The notes under the pieces were generated by a model, which saw only the letters and a program-made list of their open reading frames with translations, was not told the origin of the DNA and did not search any database. A stretch of 64,000 nucleotides of DNA from Watersipora subatra (lineage: Eukaryota > Bryozoa > Gymnolaemata > Cheilostomatida > Watersiporidae), in NCBI RefSeq assembly GCF_963576615.1, contig NC_088708.1, positions 806,001 to 870,000 of the forward strand, in the 5' to 3' direction. Position numbers and translations under genes: made by a program. Of the stretch, positions 34,306 through 45,918 are shown one piece after another (position 1 is the first letter of the stretch; each line of letters begins with the position of its first letter).

Positions 34306-35500
34306 AATAAACACATAAGCAAAACGTACGCGCTCTTTTTGGTATAGTAACGTCAAAGGATTGTGTAATGTTTATAGAATATGAAAATTACAGCTAAGGG
34401 AAAATATTCAGTAAAACCGAAAAAGCTTGCAAATAGTTGCCTTAATAATCCTGTCCTTCGTTATTGTGATGAGTAAACTTTAGTATGAACTTCCTACAAT
34501 GACCGCTTGTAATCGAATGAATCTCACATATCCATGAGCAAGCATAATAATGAGCTAAACACGCAAGGAAAATACTCCAACATTGCATAATGAGACAATG
34601 TGGCCACAAGTGATAATAAAAACACAGAGGTAAATTTAGTGCTAAGGTAACGAAACAACAATATTATGTAATACTAATATATAGGAACACAATAGACTCG
34701 CACAAAGCGGATTAAGAAGTAGGGATAAACATGCTGTGTACAACTTTACTACATCATGCAATATACAAATATTTAGCCACAGCTATGATCTAACTGTGAA
34801 GCCATGTATGAAATAACAAATAATGCTAAATTTTTAAAATGTAGCCAACGCCACCCGTCGACTCGACAACTCGCGGTTTCAACTCGCTCACTACTAGCCG
34901 GCTTTCTACCTTCTTTAGCTTTTACAGATCTTAAAAACTTTCGGTACACAAAGTTTGTGAATGGTCGGATTTTGAGCGCCAATCTTTAAAGAACTTTTTA
35001 CCACGACCTTTAAACCCAGAGAGTAGGCGGAGATTAAAAAAAAAGAGGCGCAAGCCTAATAGTCCAGCTGTACATGTAATGCTAAATTGTAAAATAGCAG
35101 AAAACGGTTAGCAGAAGTTTTTTTGATTACTTTAAAATAATTAATCAAACATAAAATAACTAAACTAAAACTTTTAAAAAATAAAAATTTGCCATTTCTA
35201 ATAAAAATGTTAAAAATACAGTTGTACTATTTTGCAACGCGCAGTCATGATTTTATAATTACTACGCCCTGTTAAACTATGAGTGATCTGGTTTGTCATT
35301 ATTAAAGAAAGTAGTGCGTACAGGCCCGTCTTCCTTGGAGCGGATGGGCGGCTGAGCTGCCCTAACTTTTTAGTAATTTTTAACGGCTATGTACTAAGAA
35401 TTGCAGCCTAAGCTCATTCACTTGGAATTTCCAATTACGTACTAATTGCGAGCGCTAAGTTGCGCTCTAGTGCAACTAGCGATGAGGCTCACTAATCTAG
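34306..35500. other. Intergenic, no features recognised
   Basis: The two overlapping short open frames at 34773-34989 (opposite strands) show no family resemblance. Confidence 0.4.
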
Positions 35501-35504
35501 TACA

Positions 35505-35736
35505 CTTGTATTGGTTTTGCCTGCCACTAATGCCACTATGCAGTGAGTGAGAGATCATTTTCTGCATTGAAGCACTATCGGTCAGGCTCGTCTAAATAAT
35601 CTTCTAATATTACAAATATATACTAATATTACAAATATATAAAGATGTTGAAGTACACGTAGATACAGAATCAGTTGTGAAAGATTTCTGCCATGGACAC
35701 ATTGACAGAACAAAAGCTATTGCAATAAAGAAGTAA
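35505..35736 (+). pseudogene. hAT transposase C-terminal relic
   Basis: In broken frames the plus strand reads VLVLPATNAT, then an SE-containing interruption, RLNNLLILQIY and, after a 19-bp tandem duplication (ctaatattacaaatata), KDVEVHVDTESVVKDFCHGH and IDRTKAIAIKK before a stop. This is the order of the hAT dimerisation domain (PATNATSERSFS-like, then RLNNL). Stops and frameshifts interrupt it. The rest of the transposase was not found. Confidence 0.6.
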
Positions 35737-36589
35737 TAGCTCTTGTTCATTCAATGTTTTTTTTTATTACAGAAATCTGTATTGTCATGAGTTTTATATC
35801 GCTCGTTAAATAAAGAGAATGTTTTGCCTACCATGAACCATAAGCAATATATTTATGTAGATTTCGATGTTTACAATTGATTGCATGTATGCATGCTTTA
35901 AGGGTTGTTGATGCCTAAAAGGTCCAGAGCTCTTAAGCACTGCCCTGTATCTCGTTGAAGAGGGGGGCTAACACCGCCCCCTAAACCCCCAAGTGTCCAT
36001 AACTAGTCGCCTAACATTTGCAGCCCCAACTTGCAACCAGGGAATACAGGCCTGAGTGTGTAGGCTGCATGCATGCTTGCAAGTTGAAATGGAAAAAAAG
36101 GCTGCTACCTCATATGCTTTTCACTGTCTGAAATAAAAAAATGACAACTGTAACTTGATTGTTTTATCATCCAAGCGGCTCAGCACTGCTGAGTCATATG
36201 CTCAGCAATATATTAACTATCATATTGAGCCACAAAAGAGTTTATCCAGAATCTATTTGCAAAGATCTTCTAAGGAACTGAAAGCATCATCATCTTCTAC
36301 TACCACCAACACCTCTCAATATGATATCACTATCAGCTGCCATGAGAAATGCTACAGCTATTTCACTCACACAAAAAACATTACAATCAGTTCAAAGGAG
36401 AACTGAAGAGAGTTGAGTAATACTATCTCAAACAACAATCTGGCACAGTTTAGTTTTGTAAATTTTGCTACACTAGAAGAGGATCAGATGTTTGTTGTTC
36501 TAGTTAAGGCTTATGTATATACCTATAAGATGCAACTGTTTTACGCAGAGTACACAAAAGTCTAGTGTGTTTGTGTAGAATGATAAGTT
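35737..36589. other. Probable transposon flank; no gene
   Basis: Contains a GC-rich palindromic-like stretch (ggggggctaacaccgccccc) near 35960. The open frame at 36155-36406 is Ser-rich without recognisable features. Confidence 0.35.
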
Positions 36590-37385
36590 CTTAAAAATAA
36601 ATAAAACAACTATAACTTTCAAACTTCATATCATGAGAGAAAGGTTTTGTGCAGGACAACTATGAATTAAAAATAAAAGAAACAACTGTAAAGGTTATCA
36701 AACCACTGTAAATTTAAAATTTCATAACTTTCAGCAACGTGTAAGGTTGTTTGAAACCTGAAATAATTTTTCTTCTTAAAATAAGATTATGTAAATTTAT
36801 TTTTAATTTAGTGGTCCTGAACAAAACCTTTTCCTCATGATATAATGTTTAAAAGTGACAGCTGTTTGAAAAAGTTTAAAAACTTCTACAGTTGTTTTTA
36901 TTTTCTATCTTAATTAACTACACAGAACACTTTTCTCATGATATGTAGCTTGAAAGTTAGAGTAGCAAATGTTGTTATGTGTTAAATAAAAATAAATTTT
37001 CTGTCCAATAACTTTTTTATTGTAACCATTTAATTGTATTAATTTTTCATTGAAATCATAGCTAAACAGATTATATTTAGCCATTGCTTGCTAATGATTT
37101 CACATTTACATTTAAACACATTTACAGTGTTATTTTTCATCGTAATTTATTTCAACAAAACACTTCTTTCATTACGTGAAATTTAAAAATTGTAGTTCTT
37201 TGAAAAATCTTGAAAACTTTTACAGTTGTTTTGTTTTTCCTCTTAATTTATTTGGACTGCATAAAAATGTTTTTTCATGATATGAAGTTTAAAAGTTAAA
37301 ATAGTAAATGTTGTATACGGTATGTTAAATAAAAATAAATTTTCTGTCCAGAGACTTTTTTATTACCAGGGCAAAGCCGGGTAGT
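36590..37385 (+). mobile_element. Helitron-like element with internal tandem blocks
   Basis: Three to four diverged blocks carry tcatgatat.aag.ttaaaagtta, gttttttattttc and ttaaataaaaataaattttc. The element ends with a hairpin (CCAGGGCAAAGCCGGG) near 37380, as at 7741 and 25229, where single blocks are found. No coding sequence. Confidence 0.45.
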
Positions 37386-38604
37386 ACTGTTTAATAATTA
37401 AATCCTATAATCAAGTTATCAATATGTATGTATTGTTATTTATCAAATCTCAATAAAAACCACCATTATTTGTTGAAGTTGTCTCCCTTGTGGCTGTAGA
37501 AAATACATTTAATAGCATAATGCATCTATTCACTTGTGTAATAGTTCAGTGACTAGGTATGAAATACATTGATATAATCACCTTGTATATAAAAAAAGTT
37601 AAATAGTTGTTTAAAAGCCTTTAGGTCACCTTAGACTGCCATGCACACATTACAGGTGTAAATGGCAAATGTCGCCGCCAATAAATTTGACGCTGATTGA
37701 GTATTGGCAAGGTTGGCCATTCTGACAAAATGAATTTCGAAAGACGTACATTACAGCTATCTTTTGAAACAGTCAAACCCTGTTCTGCTTTTGGTTTTTT
37801 AAACTAAAATAAATTCAACAATTCAGCATCACAGGAACTGGACTATGAGTGGAAGAGTGACTAACTCACTGAATTATGGTATAAGATAGTTTTTGTAAGA
37901 TCACAGCCTACGAGTTCTAGTCGGTTTGAAAAATGTGTAGCTGTGTTGGCGATTATAGTACATTCCATAGTTATGATACTTACTTATTATAGTTATTATT
38001 ATTGTTATACTCATTATTCCATAGTTAGTTACTATAGTTACATTATAGTACACAATTTATTTCTGTATACATTCAGCAACCGAGTTAAGAACTGCGGGCT
38101 AGACACTCACAAATACTGGTGGTTATCTTTTAAAATTTCACCCTAAATTATACCCTACCCATGGAATGGCATTGGCCTATCTAAACCAATGAACTTCCAA
38201 TAGTAATTAGAGAAATGGAAAATCATAGTTATTCAAAGAAAAAAACTCATTTATCTGCTGCAAATCAGTGTTTTGCCATTAATTGCTACCACTATGACAA
38301 CCCTGAAACACGGAGGGTTAAAAATATATCATTTCAGGAGTGCGTTTAGCGTTTTATTCCTGCATTAGTAGCACTAGTACAGCAGTAGCTGTTTAGAAGA
38401 AGCTTGCTAGTAGCTGATTAGCAGCTTGCTTCTGTTACTACTCACAGCCAGCCTTTAGTGAACCTTTACCTGATTTTATTATTTTACACATCACTATCGT
38501 TGACTGTTTTTACTAGAATTAATCTGTGCTGGTTGATTCATCTTGGCTGATGTTGGAGACAAAGTAGGTCAGTACTGGTGCTGCTATATTCAAATAACAA
38601 CAGT
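37386..38604. other. Intergenic, no features recognised
   Basis: The region 37960-38050 is a run of atagtta/ttattat short repeats. No gene seen. Confidence 0.4.
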
Positions 38605-39365
38605 CTATGGCGCCTTACAGGGCCTCTCGTTCCGTGTTATCAACTCGAGTTGTTGAACTTGAGTTGCTGTTCAAAGAACTCGGCCTGGGTTTTTGATGAA
38701 CTCGAGTTGTGTTACGCAAAACTAACCCGGGTTTGTAAAAAAGCAAAGTGAGTAATTGGGGTGTCTCATTTACAGATCTGCATTTGCGCATATTATATAA
38801 AATTTAATAATTGATTAACAATAATAAGAATATAAATACATATTTAAATTATATATATTGGCGATATTTGTGCATATGTATTTATATAGATATAAAGAGA
38901 CAAAAACAATTGTAGAATGTAGAAAACAAACTGAAAAACAATCTACGTGAGGGCCGAGCCACTCCTTTTTCAAATGAAAAAAAGAGTTATCTTTCTGGAA
39001 CCTGACAAGAAACTGAATGAACACCGAAAATAAACAAGCATAGAAATTATGTCAACGACATTTAATGACGCACCAAAAAAATTCCATATAAAAATATAGC
39101 TAGAGAAAATGAAATGAGTTGTTAAGTATGGCACCTTACGGTGCCCCCACAGTGCCTCGCGTTCCATGTTCTCAAGCCGAGTTCTTGAACTCGAGTTGCT
39201 GTTGAAAGAAGTCGACCTGGGTTTTTGATGAGCTTGAGTTGTGTAACTTGAGTTATATTTACAAACTCGAGTTTGTAAATATAACTCGAGTTGTACAACT
39301 CGAGTTACACAACTCGAGTTGAGAACACAGAATGTGAGGCACTTTAAGGCGCTGTAAACAGTCAC
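38605..39365. mobile_element. CTCGAG-rich palindromic elements, one whole and one partial
   Basis: The element at 39127-39358 has related inverted ends (tggcaccttacggtgccccc against the reverse of aggcactttaaggcgctgta). Its core alternates aactcgagtt palindromes, including a long one around 39245-39320. A partial copy at 38605-38745 starts tggcgccttacagggcctct. No coding sequence; MITE-like. Confidence 0.6.
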
Positions 39366-41949
39366 TGTTCTTATAGATCAGGTGTGTCAGTTACATGGAA
39401 CAAACTTTGTTAGTAACTGCAATCTTTATCATTATCACTAGAGCAAGTTTTTGTCAATAAAATGAACTTCTGTTGGTTGATAAGAATGTTTTAAAACGCT
39501 CAGAACATCCTGAATATCAAAGGTAATTTTTTTCTAGAAGGTTGTAAGTCAATCTGTCAATTTTTTTTGTCAATAAAAGTTTTCCCTAGTTATAACTGAC
39601 TATAAGACCACAAATCATAATCTGTATGTTTGTTTAATAATTTGATTACCTAGTTTTCTTATGATCAGGTTTCCGAGTAAAGAGAAAGAACCAGAAAGAT
39701 GGCATACATAGTGGACTGTTTCCAGGCAGCAGGAGATTCCCAGCAAAAATGCAACTCTATGTAGTGCCCACTTCAATGAGTCTATGATCAATAAGACTAT
39801 TCAAATTGGGCAAATTTTACAAAGGCTGTACAAATTGTACGGTTTGCAGGCATTTACTAGTTAAATTTATTATAATTTATATATACTATAATGCTATTAG
39901 AGATTATATTTAGATCATCAGGAGATCTGGCTCATTAGCTTTTTATGCATAGGTCATAGGTCATAGGTCATAGGTCAGAATCACAAACTAATTTGATGGT
40001 CAAGTTTAATGTAAATAAGATTTATAGTTTGCTTTATATATGAATACAATTTGTACAGTTCGTAGGCATTTAGTTGTTTAATTTATTATATGATTTTTAT
40101 ATATAATGCTATTAGACATTGTATTAGCATCCGAGCATCGGGCTCATTTTCCATGCATAGATCATTTATGTTCCAAATCACAAATAAATTTTGTGGTCAA
40201 GCATACTTTAGTTAAGATTTATAGTTTGCTTTCGGTCTATTTCAACGAATATCACAAATCAAGATATATTGTGTGTTGGGACCTACTGGTGCAATAGCTA
40301 AAGCTAATCTAGGCTCGAGGCCAATTCAACCACTCCTCGAACAAAGCAATGTAGGCTGCAAGATTTTAGTCAAATGTATACAACAGTTTTGGCCAGTTTT
40401 CTGCTCTTGGTGATATAAACAACTATTGTGACCTCTTATTAGATAGTCAATAAGTTTTAAAGCTGAAGTTCACTGGGCTGGTAAGGTGAGCAATGCCAAT
40501 GATACCTTTAAATCCAGTGGAAACATCTGTTGATAAGAAATGCAAATTATATAAAGCCGTATAGAGTTATCTGCGTTTTGTTGAAACCATGCCAATAGCC
40601 ATCCATCTACAACAAAAACTTTGTTGTAGATGAATACAAGCCTATGAATCTGTCGATCTTTAGCTAGCTTGACTTTGATGTAAAGGTTAAATGATTCTGT
40701 AGCTCTTTAACTTGACTTTGATTTATAAGTTGATTAGGATTGGGGATGGATAAAAGCACCTACGAGCTCATTGAGATTAAATGCCGTACAACGTTGCTAG
40801 GTTACTACAAAGCGAGGCATAACCTTGTAGCACGGTTTGAGATGGCACTCAAATTGTTACACTTATAAATGACCTTGACCATTTATTCCAAGAGTAGTAT
40901 AATTCAATGGACTCACTCATTGAACTCAGAACTCTGGAATGGCCAATGTCATTTGCGAGTCGGCAAATGGTCGGCGACATCCGGTCGGCGTCATGTTGAG
41001 TTAGCGTGTGAATTTTATGTTTTGGGGTTTCAAGTCCAATGGACTCTTATCACGCTTCCACTCAGGGCGCAACCTTATTTAGTCATGTGACTTAAAACTA
41101 GATCGTTACTTTGCGTACTCAATCGTGGAACTTAGCTAAAACTTAGCTAAAAGCGAGGCGATCGTTACTGGTAATTCTGTGAATGTGCATAGAAAAAGTT
41201 GTACTGGTTAGTAAAAAATACTTAGTAACAAATATTGTAAAAAATAGGAACCGTTTGAAGCTATTGAAAAGTCTGTTTGTAAATATCCTTCAGGAAAAAC
41301 TAATAATCAACCAACTCCGACATAAGAAACTGCTAGCATTGTTTTTAAAATAAGAATTTTGCCAACTTTCATACATACATACATTTCAAGGATGCGATTT
41401 CGGCAGTAAAATACATGTATAATAAACCAATACTTTAGCACAATAATAGGCCATTTTAACTGTGTAGTATGTGGTGATAATAAGAAAGTGTCATGTGGGA
41501 TTAAGGTTGAATTATGTTTTACACAATTAATCCGAATCCACACATACTGTACATCAGTGTTGATTTTGCTTTGTTGTCTCGTTCTATTTTGACTATGTTT
41601 AGTTTGTGCACGTTTGCTTAGGGTGTGTGGACTAATTTGATTATTGCTGGTTCAGGCACTAATGGAGGCGCTAAGCTATTATAAGCAATAACAGTAAAAA
41701 TACTGCATTATTCTATAAGTCTAATGATTAAAATGCACAACTAACAAGTTTTAAAAACCATAATATTAATGACAAAAGGTTAAAATTAGCCAATGAATGT
41801 TACACTTTTTCTCGAATGGTCGTCCATGTTCGTTTACTCAGTCCTGAATGGCTGCGGGCCTCAACAGTCAAACGAGAGTCCTGACAGCCCATAAATAGAG
41901 AGGATCAGAAGTTGAAACAGAAGGAACTTTGGGGGTGAAGGGGAAGAGG
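39366..41949. other. Gene-poor stretch
   Basis: Contains a small tandem of ggtcata at 39950-39978, two diverged copies of a ~180-bp segment (39850-40040 and 40060-40220, sharing atttgtac..ttgcaggcattta), and a perfect hairpin catctacaacaaaaactttgttgtagatg near 40603. No gene recognised. Confidence 0.45.
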
Positions 41950-42640
41950 CTTCAGCAGATGATTGAAAAAGAGGCTTTACAGACAGAGACAGAAAAGGCT
42001 CTGCAGACAGAGTGGACAGAGGCTCTGCAGACAGAGTGGACAGAGGCTCTGCAGACGGAAAGGAAAGAGGCTCTGCAGACGGAGGGGAAAGATGGTCTGT
42101 AGACGGAGGGGAAAGGGGCTCTGCAGATAAAAAAAAAAGGCTCTGCAGATGGAGAGAGAAGAGCTTTGCAGACGGAGAGGAAAGAGGCTCTGCAGACGGA
42201 GGGGAAAGATGGTCTGTAGACGGAGGGGAAAGAGGCTCTGCAGATGGAGGGGAAAGAGGCTCTGCGGATGGAGAGAGAAGAGCTTTGCAGCTGGAGAGGA
42301 AAGAGGCTTTGCAGACGGGGAGGAAAGAGGCTTTGCAGACGGAGGGGAAAGATGGTCTGTAGACGGAGGGGAAAGAGGCTCTGCAGATGGAGGGAAAAGA
42401 GGCTCTGCAGATGGAGAGAGAAGAGCTTTGCAGACGGAAAGGAAAGAGGCTTTGCAGATGGAGGGAAAAGAAGCTCTGCAGACGGAGAGAAAGAGGCTCT
42501 GCAGACGGAGGGAAAGAGGCTCTGCAGACGGAGAGGAAAGAGGCTCTGCAGACGGAAGAAAAAGAGGCTCTGCATACGGAGGAGAAAGAGGCTCTGCAGA
42601 TGGAGAAGAAAGAGGCTCTGTGGACAGAGGGAAAAAGACC
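41950..42640. repeat. GA-rich minisatellite, 24-bp unit, about 28 copies
   Basis: Units of gaggctctgcagacggagag followed by gaaa, with expanded variants ending gatggtctgtagacg. Being a multiple of three it leaves open frames on both strands (RGSADGGE or CRASFPSV repeats), which I regard as artefacts. Confidence 0.94.
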
Positions 42641-43292
42641 CAATCATTGGACCTGTTCTCTTTAATAAATGTCTCTGTTAGCGTGTGCGAAGGTGTTTAG
42701 GCGCTCAAGTTGTATTCCTTATGTTGCAGAGGGTTAATATTTGAGTGGACTGGTCTTAAGTAGGTTATTAAAGTGCACTGATGGGAAATGATGACTAAAA
42801 CTCCAGTTATTTTGGTCGTCTCTGGTAGGGGTCTAATTTATATTGATGGGTTTTTGGCCGGCCAATTGATGTATTTTTTCTCATAGATTACTTTCATTAG
42901 AGGTTTCTAATCCACTTGTGGATGGGTATATGATGACTCTTTTACCTTATAGTTCACTGATGTACTAGGTGTGTTTTGTTCGTTGTAATATCCATCGCTT
43001 TTTGGCGTCATCAAGCCGTTTGCACATGCGCTCGTTCACGAAAAAACGCCATATTTGTAAAAAACCATCGTTATTTTTTCAATAGTATTTTTTGGTGTTG
43101 TTTTGATACTATAATAAAAAATTGCAAAAAAAAGTTTTCAAAAATTCAATGCAAAAGCTTCGTGTTTTAAAAGTCGATAAAAGTCTATAAAATTGACGAC
43201 AACGATAAAATGACGTCACGAAAAAAATAAAAGGAATGCATATATCTGCCGTGGCTTAGGCGTTGTATCTCTCCGGCATCTGTGTTTGCTAA
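42641..43292. other. Intergenic, no features recognised
   Basis: Nothing recognised. Confidence 0.4.
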
Positions 43293-43581
43293 TCTATATA
43301 TCTATTTCTCAAAGTATGTCTGTATGTCGTATATCTGTCTGCATTCCGGCTATAGCTATTATTAGAATAGCCTAGCTGGGCAACAATGCTGACGCAATGT
43401 CATTGCCTACCAGCATTTTAAGCTTACTAACTAGCTTAATAGAGTTTTCCATTGGCAATGTGCCAATGGTCTGCCACTTGCTGGAGAGTTGCCTGCCAGC
43501 AAGTGGTAAGCAAATCTCATCAATTATCATTGTTTATAAGCTGATTTTTAATACCCGGGCAACGCCGGGAGGCACATCTAG
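43293..43581 (+). mobile_element. Non-autonomous Helitron-like element
   Basis: It begins A|TCTATATATCTATTTC and ends with the hairpin CCCGGGCAACGCCGGG, ten bases, then CTAG|T. A TC start, a hairpin close to the end and a CTAG end between A and T are the standard Helitron signature. It is 289 bp long with no coding capacity. Confidence 0.65.
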
Positions 43582-43968
43582 TATATGTCTACTTAAAGCC
43601 TATCTGTGGATCTGTCAGTCTGCATTATGGCTATAGCTATTAAAATCTTGGAATGAAGACTTCGTACCAAAGAAGATTTGATCTCGGACCCTCCTGTTCA
43701 CCTGTCTGACGCCATACCCATTAAACCACAAAGATTGAGTTTTTCGCTAGCCGATTTATGTCACTATATAGGAGCAAATACCCAACGGCTTTGCATACTG
43801 CGCAGAATGATTGCGTAACGTGAGATGAATAGCTCTCATTAGTAAGCTTACTAAAATTTTCCATTGGCAATGTGTCAAGCTAATTGCAAGTGGCAGGCAA
43901 CTCTCATTACTTCTCATTGTTTATAAGCTGTTTTTAATACCGCGAGCAAGGCCGTGAAACACAGCTAG
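43582..43968 (+). mobile_element. Second Helitron-like unit carrying a tRNA-like segment
   Basis: It follows the first element directly and ends with a degraded hairpin (accgcgagcaaggccgtg), acacag and CTAG|T at 43965-43968. At 43640-43735 the minus strand has a tRNA-like segment (A box tggtttaatgggtatggcg, B-box-like gagatcaaatc) related to 16475-16555. The pre-terminal ccattggcaatgtg is shared with the first unit. Confidence 0.5.
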
Positions 43969-45555
43969 TATTTATATACAACAAAATAATTTCTTATATG
44001 AGTCTGCATGATAAGTGTGGCTTGATGTGCTTGTAGGTTATTTGGCACAAATGTTGTTTACTGCTTCGTTTCCATGGCGTTAAGGTAGAACACTAGATGG
44101 ATTAATACTACCCTACAGCCATCCTTTGTATGACATGAATAACTGGTGATTTGCAGCCTGTTACTGTAGTTTAATAAACTTTGATCTATCATGAGATGAC
44201 GGGCTTTTTAGCTGGTATTCAATGAAGATCTTTTTGGGGGTATGCACCACTCCCCTTCAAGGCCTCCAATTGGATGTAGTGGTTGAGGCAATTAGGATAT
44301 CGGATCTGTTGTTGGTTGTGCTATGCTTCCTTGTAAAAGAAACCCTCCAAGAAATGTTGCGCCACTTAACATAAAAACTTTCATGCTATGACAGGTTGCT
44401 ATAGGACATAAAGTCTGCTATGGCAGGACATAAAGTCTGCTTTAATATTGATACATAGAAATACTAAGTGGACCAACTATTATATAAAGTGAAAACAATA
44501 AATCATTTTCAAGACTTAAAGCATTTATATTTAGCGCTGTAATGTTATCAAGCTATTAAACTATACAAGTTTGCATCAAAGTAATTAATATGATCATTTT
44601 GCCCTGATTTAGATTAGTTTGAATCAAGTCAAGCTGATAAATAGCAATTACTGACAACTCATCAATAATGTTGATCTGGTCATCTCGCAATTACCAATAA
44701 AGGTCTGTTACAATATGATTATGATTGTTTATATAAAGATTGAAATTATTGTTTCGTATTTTACCAATTTTATATGGCAGAATTTCAATAGCTATCGCTA
44801 TTATTAGTGTGGACAAATAGATCTATTATTTTGCCTATACTGTATTGAGGTGTTTACTGTATTGAGGTGTTTACTGTATTGAGGTGTTTACTGTATTGAG
44901 GTGAATGTTTAAATTTTTAGCTTAAGAGTTGTTAACAGACATTTAACTGATTTAAGTGAGACAATTTTTTTAATTTTTTTGCAAACCAGAAATGTGTAGC
45001 CAATAATAGATATCTATGCCCATATGACAGATATTTCTACTTCAAACCATGCAGTTTTATATATCCACAACTTGTGTCTAGACTTTTACTAGGGCTGAAG
45101 TGAATCTATCAAACTCAGAATTATAGCGCCTGCTTGAGAGAGAATAATGTGTTAATCTCAAGGCTTATAAGGCATTCGCTTAACTAAGCTGAGGGAGTTA
45201 ACATCGGCTAAATGGCATATAAACAAGGGAACATTTGAAATGAGGGGAGTTGGTTTCTGTCTGCTAAAAACTAATAAGCTAAGGTCCACCATTGACTGTT
45301 GGTATCAGTTGTTTTGAAATAGTCGACCCTGGGTGATTTTCTCTTATTCCTCTAATTTAGCATATTACTTTAACTGATCTCTAACCTAACTTTTGCCATT
45401 CACCCGCAAAATATTCTAAGTTTTTTATTAAACTTTTTTTATAATTGTGTGGTAATAATATAAAGATGGCCATTGTTGTTAAAGATTTCATCTGAAATTT
45501 TTGAAACCGGACTTCATCACAGATCCATGAAAAAAATGCAGTAGCGGAATCCGCA
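43969..45555. other. Upstream region of GLOD4; no features recognised
   Basis: Contains a 17-bp tandem (ctgtattgaggtgttta, four copies) at 44839-44900. No gene or RNA seen. Confidence 0.4.
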
Positions 45556-45559
45556 ACCA

Positions 45560-45832
45560 AGTATGTCTCTATGTATGTATGTCTCTATGTATGTCTCTAT
45601 GTATGTCTGTATGTCTCTATGTATGTCTCTATGTATGTCTCTATGTATGTCTCTATGTATGTCTCTATGTATGTCTCTATGTATGTCTCTATGTATGTCT
45701 CTATGTATGTCTCTATGTATGTCTCTATGTATGTCTCTATGTATGTCTCTATGTATGTCTCTATGTATGTCTCTATGTATGTCTCTATGTATGTCTCTAT
45801 GTATGTCTCTATGTATGTCTCTATGTATGAAT
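45560..45832. repeat. 12-bp minisatellite just upstream of GLOD4, about 22 copies
   Basis: Almost invariant ctctatgtatgt units, ending 87 bp before the GLOD4 start codon. Open frames in all plus frames (MSLC, YVSM, CLYV repeats) and on the minus strand (ETYI) are artefacts. It must lie in the promoter or 5' UTR of GLOD4. Confidence 0.96.
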
Positions 45833-45918
45833 GCTTAAAATGGCCCGAAGAAGACAAGTAGCATACTCATGTCTATAAATTTATTAATTTTAGCTATAAA
45901 GCGTACAAAGCAGGAAAG

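Noticed and set aside
34773..34989. Overlapping small open frames on both strands
   Set aside because: No homology recognised, no splice context, and mirror-image frames suggest chance.
41861..42700. Repetitive proteins on both strands of the GA-rich region
   Set aside because: A 24-bp minisatellite; all frames change together with the unit and there is no start context or domain.
45560..45861. Cys-rich MSLC/YVSM repeats as a small secreted protein
   Set aside because: 12-bp simple array open in every frame.
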